From Vibrio tapetis subsp. quintayensis (GTDB lineage Bacteria; Pseudomonadota; Gammaproteobacteria; Enterobacterales; Vibrionaceae): a stretch of 64,000 nucleotides of DNA. A program made the position numbers and the translations under genes. Below are positions 1 through 9,624 of this stretch, in pieces. The DNA is taken from NCBI RefSeq assembly GCF_030409945.1, contig NZ_JAUFQV010000028.1, forward strand, positions 310,001 to 374,000, in the 5' to 3' direction. The notes beneath the pieces were generated by a model. It saw only the letters and a program-made list of their open reading frames with translations. It searched no databases and had not been told where the DNA came from. How positions within the stretch are numbered: the stretch's first letter is position 1; each line of letters begins with the position of its first letter.

Positions 1-995
1 GAAGAATTCTGCCCCTGATACCACGCCAACACTTGAGGGGTTGCCACATACGTACCAGCCGCTAAGCCAGCACTAACCAACCCAGTAAAGGAAAACCGGA
101 CCAAAGTAGATAAAGACCCAAACCTTGGCTTATTTCCGGCGTTAGACACGGCGCTTTTAGCCAACGATGGTGAAATAGGAGCCTGAAACGCCATGACGTC
201 TTGGCAAGCTAATACCGCTAACTTTGTGTTGATCTTACTTTCACCAGATTGATATGCGTATTGCAGCGACTTATCACAAATAAGGTTAATCAAACGTGGG
301 ACGCCTTGAGTGGATTTCGCAATCGCTTTCATCGCACCGACGGAAAATGGCTGAGCCTTTCCCCCCGCTTTCATACAACGAAACTCGATATACTGCAGCA
401 CTTCTTCTTGGCTCAAAGGCAACAGGTGATAACGTCCAGTAATTCGTTGTGCAAGCTGGCGCAGCTCGGTAGTTTGCAAGTTTGCCTGTAATTCCGGCTG
501 GCCAATGAGCAAGACTTTGAGTAGTTTTTCAGTATCGGTTTCTAAATTAGTCAGTAACCTTAATTGTTCGAGTACATCAACCGCTAAGTGTTGCGCCTCA
601 TCAATCACCAACAAAGTTTGTGCGCCTTGCTCATGGTTACCCAACAAATATTGATGAATGGCTTTAGTGAGTACTTTTAGCGATGCGTTTTCTGGATAAG
701 CCAGATTGTACTCATCACAGATTGATTCCAATAAATCAGAACACGAATAGGTGGGGTTTAATAATAACCCAGCACGGACGTCATCAGGGAGCCCTGCCAA
801 TATGGCTTTGGATACGGTTGTTTTACCCGTACCTACCTCGCCTGTTAGCATGGCAAAACCACCACCGTTTCCAAGCCCTGCCTGTAAATGGTTAATGGCT
901 TCCCGGTGACGCTCACTCAAAAAGATATAACGGGCGTTAGGCACGATTGAAAACGGCGCTTCCGCAAAGCCAAAAAAATCCTTATACATACTCAT
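1..995 (-). CDS. exeA: ExeA/GspA-type AAA ATPase, 3' end cut by window edge
   Basis: Reading the minus strand from ATG at 995 gives an open frame of 331 codons that runs off the window at position 1, so the C-terminus is missing. The start reads MSMYKDFFGFAEAPFSI, typical of the ExeA/GspA family. A Walker A motif (GEVGTGKT, about residues 52-59) and a Walker B motif (LLVIDEAQ, about 128-135) are visible, and a hydrophobic stretch near residue 310 fits the single membrane segment of the family. Known for the family: ExeA works with ExeB, uses ATP and binds peptidoglycan to help assemble the type II secretion secretin. The gene is divergent from cca. Its start lies 78 bases from the chosen cca start. 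Confidence 0.9.
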   Translation of the reverse strand, partial: MSMYKDFFGFAEAPFSIVPNARYIFLSERHREAINHLQAGLGNGGGFAMLTGEVGTGKTTVSKAILAGLPDDVRAGLLLNPTYSCSDLLESICDEYNLAYPENASLKVLTKAIHQYLLGNHEQGAQTLLVIDEAQHLAVDVLEQLRLLTNLETDTEKLLKVLLIGQPELQANLQTTELRQLAQRITGRYHLLPLSQEEVLQYIEFRCMKAGGKAQPFSVGAMKAIAKSTQGVPRLINLICDKSLQYAYQSGESKINTKLAVLACQDVMAFQAPISPSLAKSAVSNAGNKPRFGSLSTLVRFSFTGLVSAGLAAGTYVATPQVLAWYQGQNS

Positions 996-1072
996 GTCTC
1001 TTCGCTAAGATTCAAGCAAACTACCATTGCAGGATGGAAAGTAAAGCATCTGTCTCATTTAGGAGCTCAAAG

Positions 1073-2290
1073 TTGGAAGTATATTTAGTTGGTGGAGCCG
1101 TTCGTGATCAATTACTCGGTTTAAAAGTGCATGACCGCGATTGGGTGGTAGTGGGAACAACCCCACAACAAATGCTTAACCAAGGCTTTCAAACCGTCGG
1201 TAAAGACTTCCCTGTCTTCCTACACCCAAAAACTAATGAAGAATATGCATTGGCCCGTACAGAACGAAAATCAGGCCATGGCTACACAGGCTTTGAGTGT
1301 TACGCCGCTCCCGATGTAACATTGGAAGAAGATCTAATCCGACGCGATTTAACCATCAATGCCATAGCAAAAAGCGCAACCGGTGAACTCATCGACCCTT
1401 ACGGAGGGCAAAACGACATTGACGCTCGCCTGTTACGTCATGTTTCTCCTGCATTCAGTGAAGACCCGTTACGAGTATTGCGAGTGGCACGTTTCGCCGC
1501 CAAATTATCCCCCCTTAGCTTTCAGGTGCATGCTTCAACCAACCAGTTAATGACCGACATCGTGATCAGTGGAGAGTTGGCGCACCTTACCGCTGAACGT
1601 GTATGGCAAGAATGGCAAAAATCTCTTGTTAGTGATAAGCCCAGTGTATTCTTAAGCGCGTTACGTGATTGCCAGGCACTGGCCGTAGTATTGCCAGAGT
1701 TTGACTGCCTATTTGGTGTGCCGCAGCCTGAAAAATGGCACCCAGAAATAGACACAGGCATTCATACTTTGATGGTGGCAGACCAAGCTGCAAAACTTAG
1801 CTCGTCACCTATAGTTCGGTTTGCTGCTCAAGTACACGACTTAGGAAAAGGCATTACGCCTGAAAGTGAATGGCCTAGTCACAAAATGCATTGCCATACT
1901 GGGCTGAAAATTATTAAAGCCTTGTGCACTCGAATCAAAGTACCCAACGATTATCGAGATTTAGCTTTACTGGTTTGTGAACACCACACCAATGTGCATC
2001 GAGCGCCAGAACTTAAGCCAAGTACCATGCTAAAAATTCTCAACAAAATGGATGCATGGCGTAAGCCCGACCGTTTTAAACAAATACTACTCTGTTGTGA
2101 GGCTGATCACCTAGGTCGCCTAGGCTGTGAAAACATGCCCTACGAACAAAGCGGGATGTTCCTCTTAGCATATGAAGCCGCAATGGCAGTAGACGTGCAA
2201 CAGGTGGTCGCAGATGGTTTTCAAGGCAAAGCAATTCGGGACGAGTTGGATAAGCGAAGAATCGAAGCGATTGCAGATATAAAGCGATAG
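1073..2290 (+). CDS. cca: multifunctional CCA-adding tRNA nucleotidyltransferase
   Basis: Adds or repairs the 3' CCA of tRNAs. The start was placed at TTG 1073 and not at the upstream ATG 947: an AGGAG box at 1061-1065 sits 7 bases before the TTG, the protein then opens EVYLVGGAVRDQLLGL as in other bacterial Cca proteins, and the 947 start would overlap exeA. The result is 405 residues, the usual gammaproteobacterial length. The N-terminal class II nucleotidyltransferase signature (GGAVRD, then DRDWVV) is present, as is a C-terminal HD phosphohydrolase domain (VHDLGKG, CEHH) as in E. coli Cca, which carries phosphatase and phosphodiesterase activities. The codon choice TTG may lower translation. 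Confidence 0.95.
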   Translation: MEVYLVGGAVRDQLLGLKVHDRDWVVVGTTPQQMLNQGFQTVGKDFPVFLHPKTNEEYALARTERKSGHGYTGFECYAAPDVTLEEDLIRRDLTINAIAKSATGELIDPYGGQNDIDARLLRHVSPAFSEDPLRVLRVARFAAKLSPLSFQVHASTNQLMTDIVISGELAHLTAERVWQEWQKSLVSDKPSVFLSALRDCQALAVVLPEFDCLFGVPQPEKWHPEIDTGIHTLMVADQAAKLSSSPIVRFAAQVHDLGKGITPESEWPSHKMHCHTGLKIIKALCTRIKVPNDYRDLALLVCEHHTNVHRAPELKPSTMLKILNKMDAWRKPDRFKQILLCCEADHLGRLGCENMPYEQSGMFLLAYEAAMAVDVQQVVADGFQGKAIRDELDKRRIEAIADIKR

Positions 2291-2329
2291 AGCAGAAAAG
2301 AGCGAATCCAGAGACGGGCTTTGCCCTGA

Positions 2330-2424
2330 GAATACAGAAAAAAAGAGCCTAAAAGTGTAAAACCTTTAGGCTCTTGTTGTTTCTAGAACTCTGTACTTTC
2401 GTGAGCAAAGCGAATTCTGTATTC
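2330..2424. repeat. 10-bp inverted repeat flanking the cca/uppP terminator
   Basis: GAATACAGAA at 2330-2339 is the exact inverse of TTCTGTATTC at 2415-2424, so the two arms bracket the terminator hairpin. Such nested intergenic inverted repeats can be small non-autonomous elements. No target-site duplication was identified. Confidence 0.5.
2344..2385. terminator. bidirectional terminator between cca and uppP
   Basis: AAGAGCCTAAA pairs with TTTAGGCTCTT across a short loop. There are A residues on the left and a T-rich stretch on the right, so it can end transcripts of the converging cca and uppP genes. Confidence 0.75.
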
Positions 2425-2429
2425 GGCTT

Positions 2430-3233
2430 TTATCCCATCATCAAGAAAGCAAACAGACCGAAGCCTAAAATCAGACGATAGATAACAAATGGCAACATGC
2501 CCATACGTGAGATCAGCTTCAAGAAGTAATGAATACAGATATACGCACTCACGAACGACGTAACAATGCCGGTTAGCAAGAAGCCTAAATGTATAGGATC
2601 ACCGCTCATGGCTAGCTTCAAGCCCAAGTAACCACCTGCGAGAGTGATGATCGGGATAGACATTAAAAATGAAAAACGTGCGGCAGCTTCACGAGTAAAG
2701 CCAAGATACAACGCGGCCGTAATGGTTGCGCCAGAACGAGACGTACCCGGGATAATCGCCAAGGCTTGAGACAGACCAATAAACAGCGACTTTTTCCAAT
2801 CTGCCACGTATTCGTCATCCGTTAACTTGGCATTGTTATCCACCCACCAAAGGAGTAAAGCGAACACGATAGTAGTGGTGGCGATCACCCACGCACTGCG
2901 TAAGTACAGCTCGATAATGTCTTTCATGAACAAGCCGAACACACAGGCAGGGATCGTCGCTAGCACAATCATCCATGCTAATTTGGCTTCTTTACTGCGG
3001 TCACCTTTAAATATGGAACCGAATAGCGCCCCAAATAACGTAATCACTTCTTTGCGGAAATAGATCACAACGGCCAGTAAGGTACCAACATGAACCGCCA
3101 CATCAAAAGCTAGACCTTGATCTTCCCAACCTAAAATTGCAGACGGTAGGATCAAGTGAGCAGAGCTCGAAATAGGTAAAAATTCCGTTAGGCCTTGAAT
3201 AAGCGCTAACATAAAGGCTTCAAAATAACTCAT
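2430..3233 (-). CDS. uppP: undecaprenyl-diphosphatase UppP/BacA
   Basis: Integral inner-membrane enzyme that dephosphorylates undecaprenyl diphosphate and recycles the lipid carrier for peptidoglycan and other envelope polymers; overexpression gives bacitracin resistance in E. coli. The 267-residue length is normal. Both family signatures are visible: [15 protein letters not shown] near residues 14-28 and [11 protein letters not shown] near residue 162. The protein is hydrophobic with about eight membrane segments. Its start lies 10 bases after the folK stop, so it is the last gene of a folB-folK-uppP transcription unit. Confidence 0.95.
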   Translation of the reverse strand: MSYFEAFMLALIQGLTEFLPISSSAHLILPSAILGWEDQGLAFDVAVHVGTLLAVVIYFRKEVITLFGALFGSIFKGDRSKEAKLAWMIVLATIPACVFGLFMKDIIELYLRSAWVIATTTIVFALLLWWVDNNAKLTDDEYVADWKKSLFIGLSQALAIIPGTSRSGATITAALYLGFTREAAARFSFLMSIPIITLAGGYLGLKLAMSGDPIHLGFLLTGIVTSFVSAYICIHYFLKLISRMGMLPFVIYRLILGFGLFAFLMMG

Positions 3234-3243
3234 TGCATCTTCA

Positions 3244-3726
3244 CTATTTAAAAAGATCCACTGCGATCAGTGAATCTAAATCAGAATGGGTTTGCCAAAT
3301 TTGCGCCACCGTTCGGCCATCTTGTGGAATGACTCGATTGGGGCACAATTCGTATAATGGTTGAATAACAAAAGCGAACTTAAAGATATCGTCTCGTGGT
3401 AATTGTGGGCAAGCTGCTGATACTTGCTCACCGAACAAAATGATATCCAAATCTAACGTGCGATCTTGCAGTTTTTGAGCATCGGGCTCTCTGCCCCACT
3501 TCAATTCAATCTCACGTAATTTTTGCATTAAATTACGTAAGGAATATGACGTTTTCAGTTCCACGACCAAATTGTAGAAAGAATGACTCGAAAAGCCGAC
3601 CGCCGCGCAGTCGTATATCGTTGAACAGCGCAGACCTTCACCAAGCTGTTCTAACTCTTCTAACGCAACACGAACGTGCTTTTCACGCTCTATGTTTGAT
3701 CCTACTCCAATGTAGGTCGTTATCAT
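3244..3726 (-). CDS. folK: HPPK, 6-hydroxymethyl-7,8-dihydropterin pyrophosphokinase
   Basis: Transfers pyrophosphate from ATP to 6-hydroxymethyl-dihydropterin in folate synthesis. The protein has 160 residues with the HPPK pattern: an N-terminal [11 protein letters not shown] motif and the signature [11 protein letters not shown] near residues 88-98, whose Asp residues bind magnesium. The ATG overlaps the folB stop by 4 bases (ATGA), which implies translational coupling to folB, the preceding step of the same pathway. Confidence 0.95.
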   Translation of the reverse strand: MITTYIGVGSNIEREKHVRVALEELEQLGEGLRCSTIYDCAAVGFSSHSFYNLVVELKTSYSLRNLMQKLREIELKWGREPDAQKLQDRTLDLDIILFGEQVSAACPQLPRDDIFKFAFVIQPLYELCPNRVIPQDGRTVAQIWQTHSDLDSLIAVDLFK

Positions 3727-4082
3727 AAAGTGCCTCGTTCGATGATCACACCAACGCCACTTGCTTGCGGTACTGCGCCGGGTTTAGTCAAACGAATCTT
3801 GATCCACGGCACTGAGAACTGAGTCATGATCAATTCTGCAATTTCTTCAGCCACTCGCTCTACCAATAAAAAGCGACCTGTTTCAATATGATTCAGCACG
3901 GCTTCACTCACTTTTGAGTAATCCAGCGCATCAACAACATCATCACTTTTTCCTGCAGGGCGGTTGTCATGAGCCATTTCGAGATCCAAAACCAGCTTCT
4001 GTTTGATCTCTTGTTCCCAGTCGTAAACACCGATCGTAGTAATAACTTCCAATTGCTCAATAAAAACTTTGTCCAGTGCCAT
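3723..4082 (-). CDS. folB: dihydroneopterin aldolase
   Basis: Cleaves 7,8-dihydroneopterin to 6-hydroxymethyl-dihydropterin and glycolaldehyde in folate synthesis. The 119-residue protein has the FolB pattern: VFIEQLEVITTIGVYDWE at the N-terminus, LDYSKV in the middle, and IRLTKPGAVP with the conserved Lys near the C-terminus. It is the first gene of folB-folK-uppP, transcribed away from plsY. The promoter should lie in the 116 bases between 4083 and 4198, which also serve plsY. Confidence 0.95.
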   Translation of the reverse strand: MALDKVFIEQLEVITTIGVYDWEQEIKQKLVLDLEMAHDNRPAGKSDDVVDALDYSKVSEAVLNHIETGRFLLVERVAEEIAELIMTQFSVPWIKIRLTKPGAVPQASGVGVIIERGTL

Positions 4083-4198
4083 TTTTGATCCTTAATCAAC
4101 TCTTCTACAGGTCGGATACCCATTTGAAAGAAAAACCCGTAAAATATACTAAAAATCATCCAGCTATTCAGCATTAACTTTGCTGCATAAGGAAAGCA

Positions 4199-4813
4199 AT
4201 GACCGCTACTGCACTAATTATGATCATATTGGCCTATTTATTAGGTTCGATTTCGAGTGCGGTTTTGATTTGTCGACTGCTGAAAATTGAAGACCCACGA
4301 AAAACGGGTTCAAAAAACCCTGGCGCAACCAACGTACTTCGTAGTGGCTCAAAGCCAGCAGCAGCGGCGGTATTGTTATGTGATATGTTGAAAGGCACCA
4401 TACCCGTTTGGCTGAGTTGGTACCTCAATGTTGATGACATTATATTAGGCTTGGTCGGTATCGCAGCCTGTTTGGGCCACATGTACCCGCTGTTTTTTCA
4501 CTTTCAAGGTGGAAAAGGGGTCGCAACCGCATTAGGTGCCATGGCTCCCATGGGGCTAGATTTAACGGCCATGCTGATGAGTACGTGGCTCGTGGTTATA
4601 TTTGTGACCCGTTATTCATCATTTGCGGCCATCGTCACCGCGTTAATTGCCCCTTTATTTACTTGGTGGGTCGCGCCTGATTATACCTTGCCCGTCTCAA
4701 TGCTGTGCTGTTTGATCATCTTGCGTCATCATCAAAATATTCGACGCTTGTATGATGGTACGGAGCCCAAAGTCGGTCACCGTACCTCACCTCAAAAGCC
4801 TGATTTACTTTAG
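4199..4813 (+). CDS. plsY: glycerol-3-phosphate acyltransferase PlsY
   Basis: Membrane acyltransferase that uses acyl-phosphate to acylate glycerol-3-phosphate, the first step of phospholipid synthesis with PlsX. The protein has 204 residues, very hydrophobic with about five membrane segments. Conserved loops are visible: [23 protein letters not shown] and FQGGKGVAT. The gene is divergent from folB, as in many gammaproteobacteria (E. coli ygiH/folB). A basic tail (RHHQNIRRL) follows the last segment. Confidence 0.95.
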   Translation: MTATALIMIILAYLLGSISSAVLICRLLKIEDPRKTGSKNPGATNVLRSGSKPAAAAVLLCDMLKGTIPVWLSWYLNVDDIILGLVGIAACLGHMYPLFFHFQGGKGVATALGAMAPMGLDLTAMLMSTWLVVIFVTRYSSFAAIVTALIAPLFTWWVAPDYTLPVSMLCCLIILRHHQNIRRLYDGTEPKVGHRTSPQKPDLL

Positions 4814-4827
4814 CAAGCGACGAGTTT

Positions 4828-5643
4828 TTATACCGCGTGAGTGCCTAAAAAATTAACCAATTTATCTGTCACAAACTCAGGTTGCTCTAAGTTACTGATG
4901 TGTCCCGCATTTGGGATCACCACTAACTCACTACCTGTAATGGCATCTTGCATTAAGTAAGATTCAAAAACCGGCCTTGGTTTATCTTGGTCACCGGCCA
5001 TGATCAGCACAGGCAGCGCCAACTTTTCGATATCTTCAAACTGATCACGACGTCCGAATACAATTCGGCCTACTCGCGCCACATCAACCGCCGCTTGTCC
5101 CTTAAGACTTGCTAAATAACCTTCAAACCCAGCCACTAATTCCGGATTGTCTTGTTTTGCATCATTGGCAAAAAACAGTGGCGCCACCGCTTCTACAATG
5201 GGAGCAGGAACGCTTTGCGCTGCCGTTATTCCATCTAACATGGCGAAGTACCGCTGATGCGTAATTTCCGGCTCTAAACCAACAAAGGTATCCATGATAA
5301 CTAAAGACTTAACACGCTGAGGAGCCAATAACGCCAATTCCGTGCCCCACATGCCACCAACAGATAAGCCAACAACATTGAAGTGTTCCACTTCTAAGTG
5401 ATCCATTAACGCCAACAAATCTGCTGCATAGTCTTGCAAGTTGGTGGTTTGCTTTGGTAGTGCTTCTGACTCACCGTGCGCCCATAGATCCGGCACAATA
5501 CAACGATAATTCTGGCTTAAGGCTTCTACTTGAGGAGCCCACATCTTGCTATCCCAAAGGTAGCTGTGGCCGAAAAGCAATACCGGTCCCTTGCCTACAT
5601 CTAAATAATGCATGTTGTGATTGTGACGAGAGAATATAGCCAT
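4828..5643 (-). CDS. alpha/beta-hydrolase fold protein, substrate unknown
   Basis: The 271-residue protein has a complete alpha/beta-hydrolase catalytic set: oxyanion-loop region LLFGHSYLWD, nucleophile elbow GLSVGG (Ser near residue 94), acid in MAGDQDKPRP, and the C-terminal His in NAGHISNLEQP. Similarity is to the beta-ketoadipate enol-lactone hydrolase / 3-oxoadipate lactonase-like branch, but no aromatic-degradation genes are nearby, so that function should not be assumed. It converges with plsY (14-base gap) and is transcribed toward it. It has no signal peptide, so it is likely cytoplasmic. Confidence 0.85.
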   Translation of the reverse strand: MAIFSRHNHNMHYLDVGKGPVLLFGHSYLWDSKMWAPQVEALSQNYRCIVPDLWAHGESEALPKQTTNLQDYAADLLALMDHLEVEHFNVVGLSVGGMWGTELALLAPQRVKSLVIMDTFVGLEPEITHQRYFAMLDGITAAQSVPAPIVEAVAPLFFANDAKQDNPELVAGFEGYLASLKGQAAVDVARVGRIVFGRRDQFEDIEKLALPVLIMAGDQDKPRPVFESYLMQDAITGSELVVIPNAGHISNLEQPEFVTDKLVNFLGTHAV

Positions 5644-5690
5644 GATATTTCCTTATGCTTGATTAGCGTTTTCTGTTGTTCAATCCAAAT

Positions 5691-5729
5691 GAAAACGGCA
5701 GCTTATATCGATAAGCTGCCGTGTTTTTA
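5691..5729. terminator. terminator between tsaD and the hydrolase gene
   Basis: ACGGCAGCTTAT pairs with ATAAGCTGCCGT around an ATCG loop, with A residues before and TTTTTA after. It lies downstream of tsaD on the minus strand and just upstream of the hydrolase gene. Confidence 0.8.
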
Positions 5730-5742
5730 AACTCTATTTTAT

Positions 5743-6762
5743 TTAGCGATTAATCGACTCAAGTTGATCAATCGGCCATCTTGGTTTGGCTTCGACGCCA
5801 AGGTCAGACACTTCACCGTTTTTTAGACGTTGCATTCCCGCATAAGCGATCATTGCACCATTATCGGTACAAAATTCAGTTCTTGGGTAAAAAACTTCAC
5901 CGCCAATTTTTTTCGCCAATTGCTCTAATGAAGCCCGCAATTGTTTGTTTGCACTGACACCGCCGGCTATCACAATTCGCTTCATACCTGTTTGTTCTAG
6001 TGCACGGCGACATTTAATAACCAAAGTAGCACACACCGCCTCTTGGAATGCATGGGCAATGTCCGCGCGGGTTTGGTCGTCTTCTTCATTGGCAGCAATG
6101 GTATTTGCAGCAAAGGTTTTCAAACCAGAGAAGCTCATATCTAAACCGGGGACGTTAGTCATAGGACGAGGGAACTTAAAGCGGCCAGGAGTGCCTTTTT
6201 CCGCTAAACGCGATAGTAGTGGGCCTCCTGGATAATCTAGCCCCATGAGTTTAGCGGTTTTATCAAACGCTTCCCCAGCCGCATCATCGACTGACTCGCC
6301 CAATATTTTGTATTCACCGATGCCTTTCACTTCCACAATCATGGTGTGACCACCAGAAACCAGCAGAGCAATGAACGGGAATGACGGTGGCGTATCTTCA
6401 AGCATAGGGGCAAGTAAGTGGCCTTCCATATGGTGCACGGGCACCGCTGGTACATCCCAAGCGTAAGCGATACTACGACCAATCGTGGCACCTACAAGCA
6501 AAGCACCTACAAGGCCTGGGCCTGCAGTATAAGCAATGCCATCGATGTCAGCAGGCGTTAAATTCACTTCGGCCATCGCGGCCTTAATAAGAGGAATCGT
6601 CTTTTTAACGTGATCACGTGAAGCCAACTCAGGCACTACACCACCATAGTCGGCATGCAGTTTTACTTGGCTGTATAATTGGTGTGAAAGGAGGCCTTTC
6701 TCATCATCATAGATGGCAATGCCTGTTTCATCACAGGAAGTTTCGATACCTAAAATGCGCAT
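5743..6762 (-). CDS. tsaD: tRNA N6-threonylcarbamoyladenosine synthase subunit TsaD
   Basis: Catalytic subunit that, with TsaB and TsaE, transfers the threonylcarbamoyl group to A37 of ANN-decoding tRNAs. The 339-residue protein starts [17 protein letters not shown] and carries the metal-binding HxxxH in [11 protein letters not shown] and the ASKHA-fold phosphate loop VSGGHT. The tRNA-Ile2 gene further along the window would be a substrate. It is divergent from rpsU, the usual arrangement (older name gcp or ygjD). Confidence 0.97.
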   Translation of the reverse strand: MRILGIETSCDETGIAIYDDEKGLLSHQLYSQVKLHADYGGVVPELASRDHVKKTIPLIKAAMAEVNLTPADIDGIAYTAGPGLVGALLVGATIGRSIAYAWDVPAVPVHHMEGHLLAPMLEDTPPSFPFIALLVSGGHTMIVEVKGIGEYKILGESVDDAAGEAFDKTAKLMGLDYPGGPLLSRLAEKGTPGRFKFPRPMTNVPGLDMSFSGLKTFAANTIAANEEDDQTRADIAHAFQEAVCATLVIKCRRALEQTGMKRIVIAGGVSANKQLRASLEQLAKKIGGEVFYPRTEFCTDNGAMIAYAGMQRLKNGEVSDLGVEAKPRWPIDQLESINR

Positions 6763-6969
6763 TACGTTCTCAGTATTAGCTAGAATTGGCGCAAGTTTAC
6801 CGCTTAGGAAAAAAATTAACCAGTTCTGACTGCGATAATACTTTACAAAAGGGTTGGGATCGGATTAAAATTCCGCACCATTTTGATCAAGCTGGTTAAA
6901 GACCTTTCATATTTGTGATTGGTTAGTAAAGTACCAGCGTTAACGAATAACCCCTGAGGTGAAAGGCAT

Positions 6970-7185
6970 ATGCCAGTAGTTAAAGTACGTGAAAACGAAC
7001 CGTTCGACGTAGCTCTACGTCGTTTCAAGCGCTCTTGCGAAAAAGCAGGTATCCTTTCTGAAGTGCGTCGTCGTGAGCACTATGAAAAACCTACTACAGT
7101 ACGTAAACGCGCTAAAGCAGCAGCTCAAAAGCGTCACGCTAAGAAGCTTGCTCGCGAAAACGCACGTCGCGTTCGTCTGTACTAA
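6970..7185 (+). CDS. rpsU: 30S ribosomal protein S21
   Basis: A 71-residue, very basic ribosomal protein of the small subunit, needed for efficient initiation on natural mRNAs. The sequence [19 protein letters not shown] is the classic S21 start, and the C-terminus is Arg/Lys/Ala-rich. An AGGTGAAAGG ribosome site precedes the ATG. It is the first gene of the macromolecular-synthesis operon rpsU-yqeY-dnaG-rpoD. The promoter should lie within the 207 bases that separate it from tsaD. Confidence 0.97.
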
Positions 7186-7210
7186 TAACTTAATCCATAA
7201 GGACTGAGTT

Positions 7211-7654
7211 ATGGCTCTGATTGACCAACTCAAAGAAGAGCAGAAACTAGCGATGAAAGCCAAGGACAAACCGCGCCTTGGCACAATTCGTTTAGCCCTT
7301 TCAGCAATCAAGCAACGTGAAGTTGATGAGCGTATTACACTCTCTGATGACGACATTCTTGCTGTGCTGGTAAAAATGGTTAAACAACGTCGCGATTCTG
7401 TCGCTCAATACGAATCAGCGAATCGTCAAGATCTTGCTGACGTGGAGAAAGCAGAAATTACTGTACTTGAAGGCTTTATGCCTCAACCGCTAAGTGATGA
7501 AGAAGTAAGTGCACTAGTTGATAGCGCAATTACTGAAGCTAACCCAGCGGGCATGCAAGACATGGGTAAAGTGATGGCTATCTTGAAACCACAAATTCAA
7601 GGGCGTGCAGACATGGGTAAAGTTAGTGGTTTAGTTCGCTCTAAACTCGCTTAA
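7211..7654 (+). CDS. yqeY: GatB/YqeY domain protein
   Basis: A 147-residue YqeY-family protein (MALIDQLKEEQKLAMKAKD at the start, VMAILKPQIQGRADMGKV near the end). The family shares its helical domain with the C-terminus of GatB of the tRNA amidotransferase; its role outside that complex is not established. It sits 25 bases after rpsU with its own AAGGA ribosome site and is an extra gene compared with E. coli rpsU-dnaG-rpoD, an arrangement common in Vibrio and other bacteria. Confidence 0.93.
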   Translation: MALIDQLKEEQKLAMKAKDKPRLGTIRLALSAIKQREVDERITLSDDDILAVLVKMVKQRRDSVAQYESANRQDLADVEKAEITVLEGFMPQPLSDEEVSALVDSAITEANPAGMQDMGKVMAILKPQIQGRADMGKVSGLVRSKLA

Positions 7655-7672
7655 ACCCAGAAAAAAATTCAG

Positions 7673-7710
7673 CAAGCCGTGCTATCCTGATGGAGCGCAC
7701 GGCTTGTTTG
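7673..7710 (+). terminator. internal attenuating terminator ahead of dnaG
   Basis: CAAGCCGTGC (7673-7682) pairs perfectly with GCACGGCTTG (7697-7706) around a 14-base loop, followed by a weak TTTGT tail. In E. coli a terminator at the equivalent place limits dnaG transcription relative to rpsU; the weak tail here suggests partial read-through. Confidence 0.7.
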
Positions 7711-7753
7711 TATCCGCAAGCTAATAAATCCACTCTTACTTTTATCAGGTTAT

Positions 7754-9496
7754 ATGGCCGGACAAATTCCACGTTCCTTCATTGATGACTTACTCGCACG
7801 AGTCGATATCGTCGATATTGTCGATCCGAGAGTAAAACTGAAGAAAAAAGGCAAAAACTACAGCGCGTGTTGCCCATTTCACAATGAGAAAACACCCTCT
7901 TTTAGTGTCAGCCAAGAAAAACAGTTTTACCACTGTTTTGGCTGTGGAGCCCATGGTAACGCCATCGACTTCTTAATGGAGTACGAGCGCTTAGAGTTTG
8001 TTGAAAGTATCGAAGAGTTGGCCTCATTTGTAGGCGTAGAAGTACCACGTGAACAACGCAGTGGTGGATACTCAACAGCACCAAAAGCCAATACCGAACA
8101 AAAGCGTAGCCTATACGACATGATGGGCAGCATATCTGCGTTTTACCGCTCTCAACTGAAACAGTCGAGCAGTAAAGTCGCCATTGATTACCTGAAAGAC
8201 AGAGGGTTATCAGGCGAAGTGGTACAAAAGTTCGGTATTGGTTTTGTTGCTGACGAATGGGACTTAGTACGAAAAAACTTTGGTCAAACTCCTGCCGCGC
8301 AAGAGATGCTTGTCTCTGGTGGTATGTTAATTGAAAACGACAAAGGCAACCGCTACGACCGTTTTCGAGGCCGAGTGATGTTTCCAATTCGCGATCGTCG
8401 TGGCCGTGTTATTGGTTTTGGTGGTCGTGTAATTGGCGATGGCACACCTAAGTACTTAAACTCCCCAGAAACCCCAATTTTCCATAAAGGTAAGGAACTG
8501 TACGGCCTTTATGAAGTGACACAAGCTTACCGTGAACCGCCACAGATATTAGTGGTTGAAGGTTACATGGATGTGGTAGCCCTTGCGCAATATGGCGTAG
8601 ACTACTCGGTCGCCTCACTTGGCACCTCTACCACTGGTGACCACCTGCAATTACTGTTTCGTCAAACAGGCACCGTAGTGTGTTGCTATGATGGTGACAG
8701 AGCGGGTAGAGAAGCGGCATGGCGAGCGCTCGAAAACGCACTCAGCTTTCTAAAGAGTGGTCATGTTTTAAAATTTCTATTTTTGCCGGATGGAGAAGAC
8801 CCTGATAGCTATATCCGTAAATTTGGCAAAGAAGAGTTTGAAACCCAAGTACGTGATGCTGAGCCTTTATCAAAGTATCTTTTTAACAATCTACTGTCAC
8901 AAGTTGACGTCGGTAACGATGAAGGAAAAGCAGCGTTAGAAGCCTTGGCATTGCCATTAATTAGTAAGATTCCTGATAACGCGCTGCAATCCCAGTTACT
9001 AAAGCTACTCGGACAAAAAACTGGCATCTATAAAAAGCCGACGCTACCAAGCGAAGAAACGGCACGATCTCAGCCACATAAAGATATTAAACGCACGCCA
9101 ATGCGCGTCGTAATAGCACTCTTATTACAAAATCCGAGCTATAGTGAATTGGTACCAGATTTATCAAGCATTGGGCATATTGCCCTACCCGGATTAAGTT
9201 TATTTGTTCAGGTACTTGATAAGTGCCGTGCGCATCCCAATATAAACACAGGTCAACTCCTAGAGCACTGGCGTAACGAACAAAGCAGTCCGTTGTTATC
9301 TCGATTAGCTGGTTGGGAAATCCCATTAGGCGAAGATAATGACCTGCAAGACATATTTTTAGACTCATTGGACAACATTATTGCCCAATGCGTTGAAAAA
9401 CAAATTGAATCGCTTCAAGCGAAAGATAGAAGCGTTGGCCTAAGTGCCGACGAAAAAAGGGAATTAGTAGCCCTCATGCTAGACCTAAAAGCATAG
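7754..9496 (+). CDS. dnaG: DNA primase DnaG
   Basis: Synthesises RNA primers at the replication fork. The 580-residue protein has the N-terminal CHC2 zinc domain (CCPFHNEKTPSF with later CFGCG, about residues 38-65) and a central RNA-polymerase/TOPRIM core (VVEGYMDVVAL near 270, then YDGDRAGREAAW near 310). The C-terminal helicase-binding domain fills the last 140 residues. It lies between a partial terminator and rpoD, which is expected to keep DnaG levels low. The start MAGQIPRSFIDDLLARVDIV matches the family. Confidence 0.97.
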   Translation: MAGQIPRSFIDDLLARVDIVDIVDPRVKLKKKGKNYSACCPFHNEKTPSFSVSQEKQFYHCFGCGAHGNAIDFLMEYERLEFVESIEELASFVGVEVPREQRSGGYSTAPKANTEQKRSLYDMMGSISAFYRSQLKQSSSKVAIDYLKDRGLSGEVVQKFGIGFVADEWDLVRKNFGQTPAAQEMLVSGGMLIENDKGNRYDRFRGRVMFPIRDRRGRVIGFGGRVIGDGTPKYLNSPETPIFHKGKELYGLYEVTQAYREPPQILVVEGYMDVVALAQYGVDYSVASLGTSTTGDHLQLLFRQTGTVVCCYDGDRAGREAAWRALENALSFLKSGHVLKFLFLPDGEDPDSYIRKFGKEEFETQVRDAEPLSKYLFNNLLSQVDVGNDEGKAALEALALPLISKIPDNALQSQLLKLLGQKTGIYKKPTLPSEETARSQPHKDIKRTPMRVVIALLLQNPSYSELVPDLSSIGHIALPGLSLFVQVLDKCRAHPNINTGQLLEHWRNEQSSPLLSRLAGWEIPLGEDNDLQDIFLDSLDNIIAQCVEKQIESLQAKDRSVGLSADEKRELVALMLDLKA

Positions 9497-9624
9497 ATAC
9501 GGTCACAAATTGTCGACTTACTATGCAAAGTTAACATAGGCAGCGTGCAAAATATTTGTTAAAATTGGCGGTTTGCATTTCGCAAAACTAAATTCATCAC
9601 CTGACTATAAGTTGGATATCGTCT

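Noticed and set aside
947-1072. N-terminal extension of Cca
   Set aside because: It overlaps exeA, lacks a ribosome site and has no counterpart in the family; the TTG start at 1073 fits better.
9497-9624. Heat-shock promoter in front of rpoD
   Set aside because: E. coli has one in dnaG, but no convincing sigma-32 element could be aligned here by eye.
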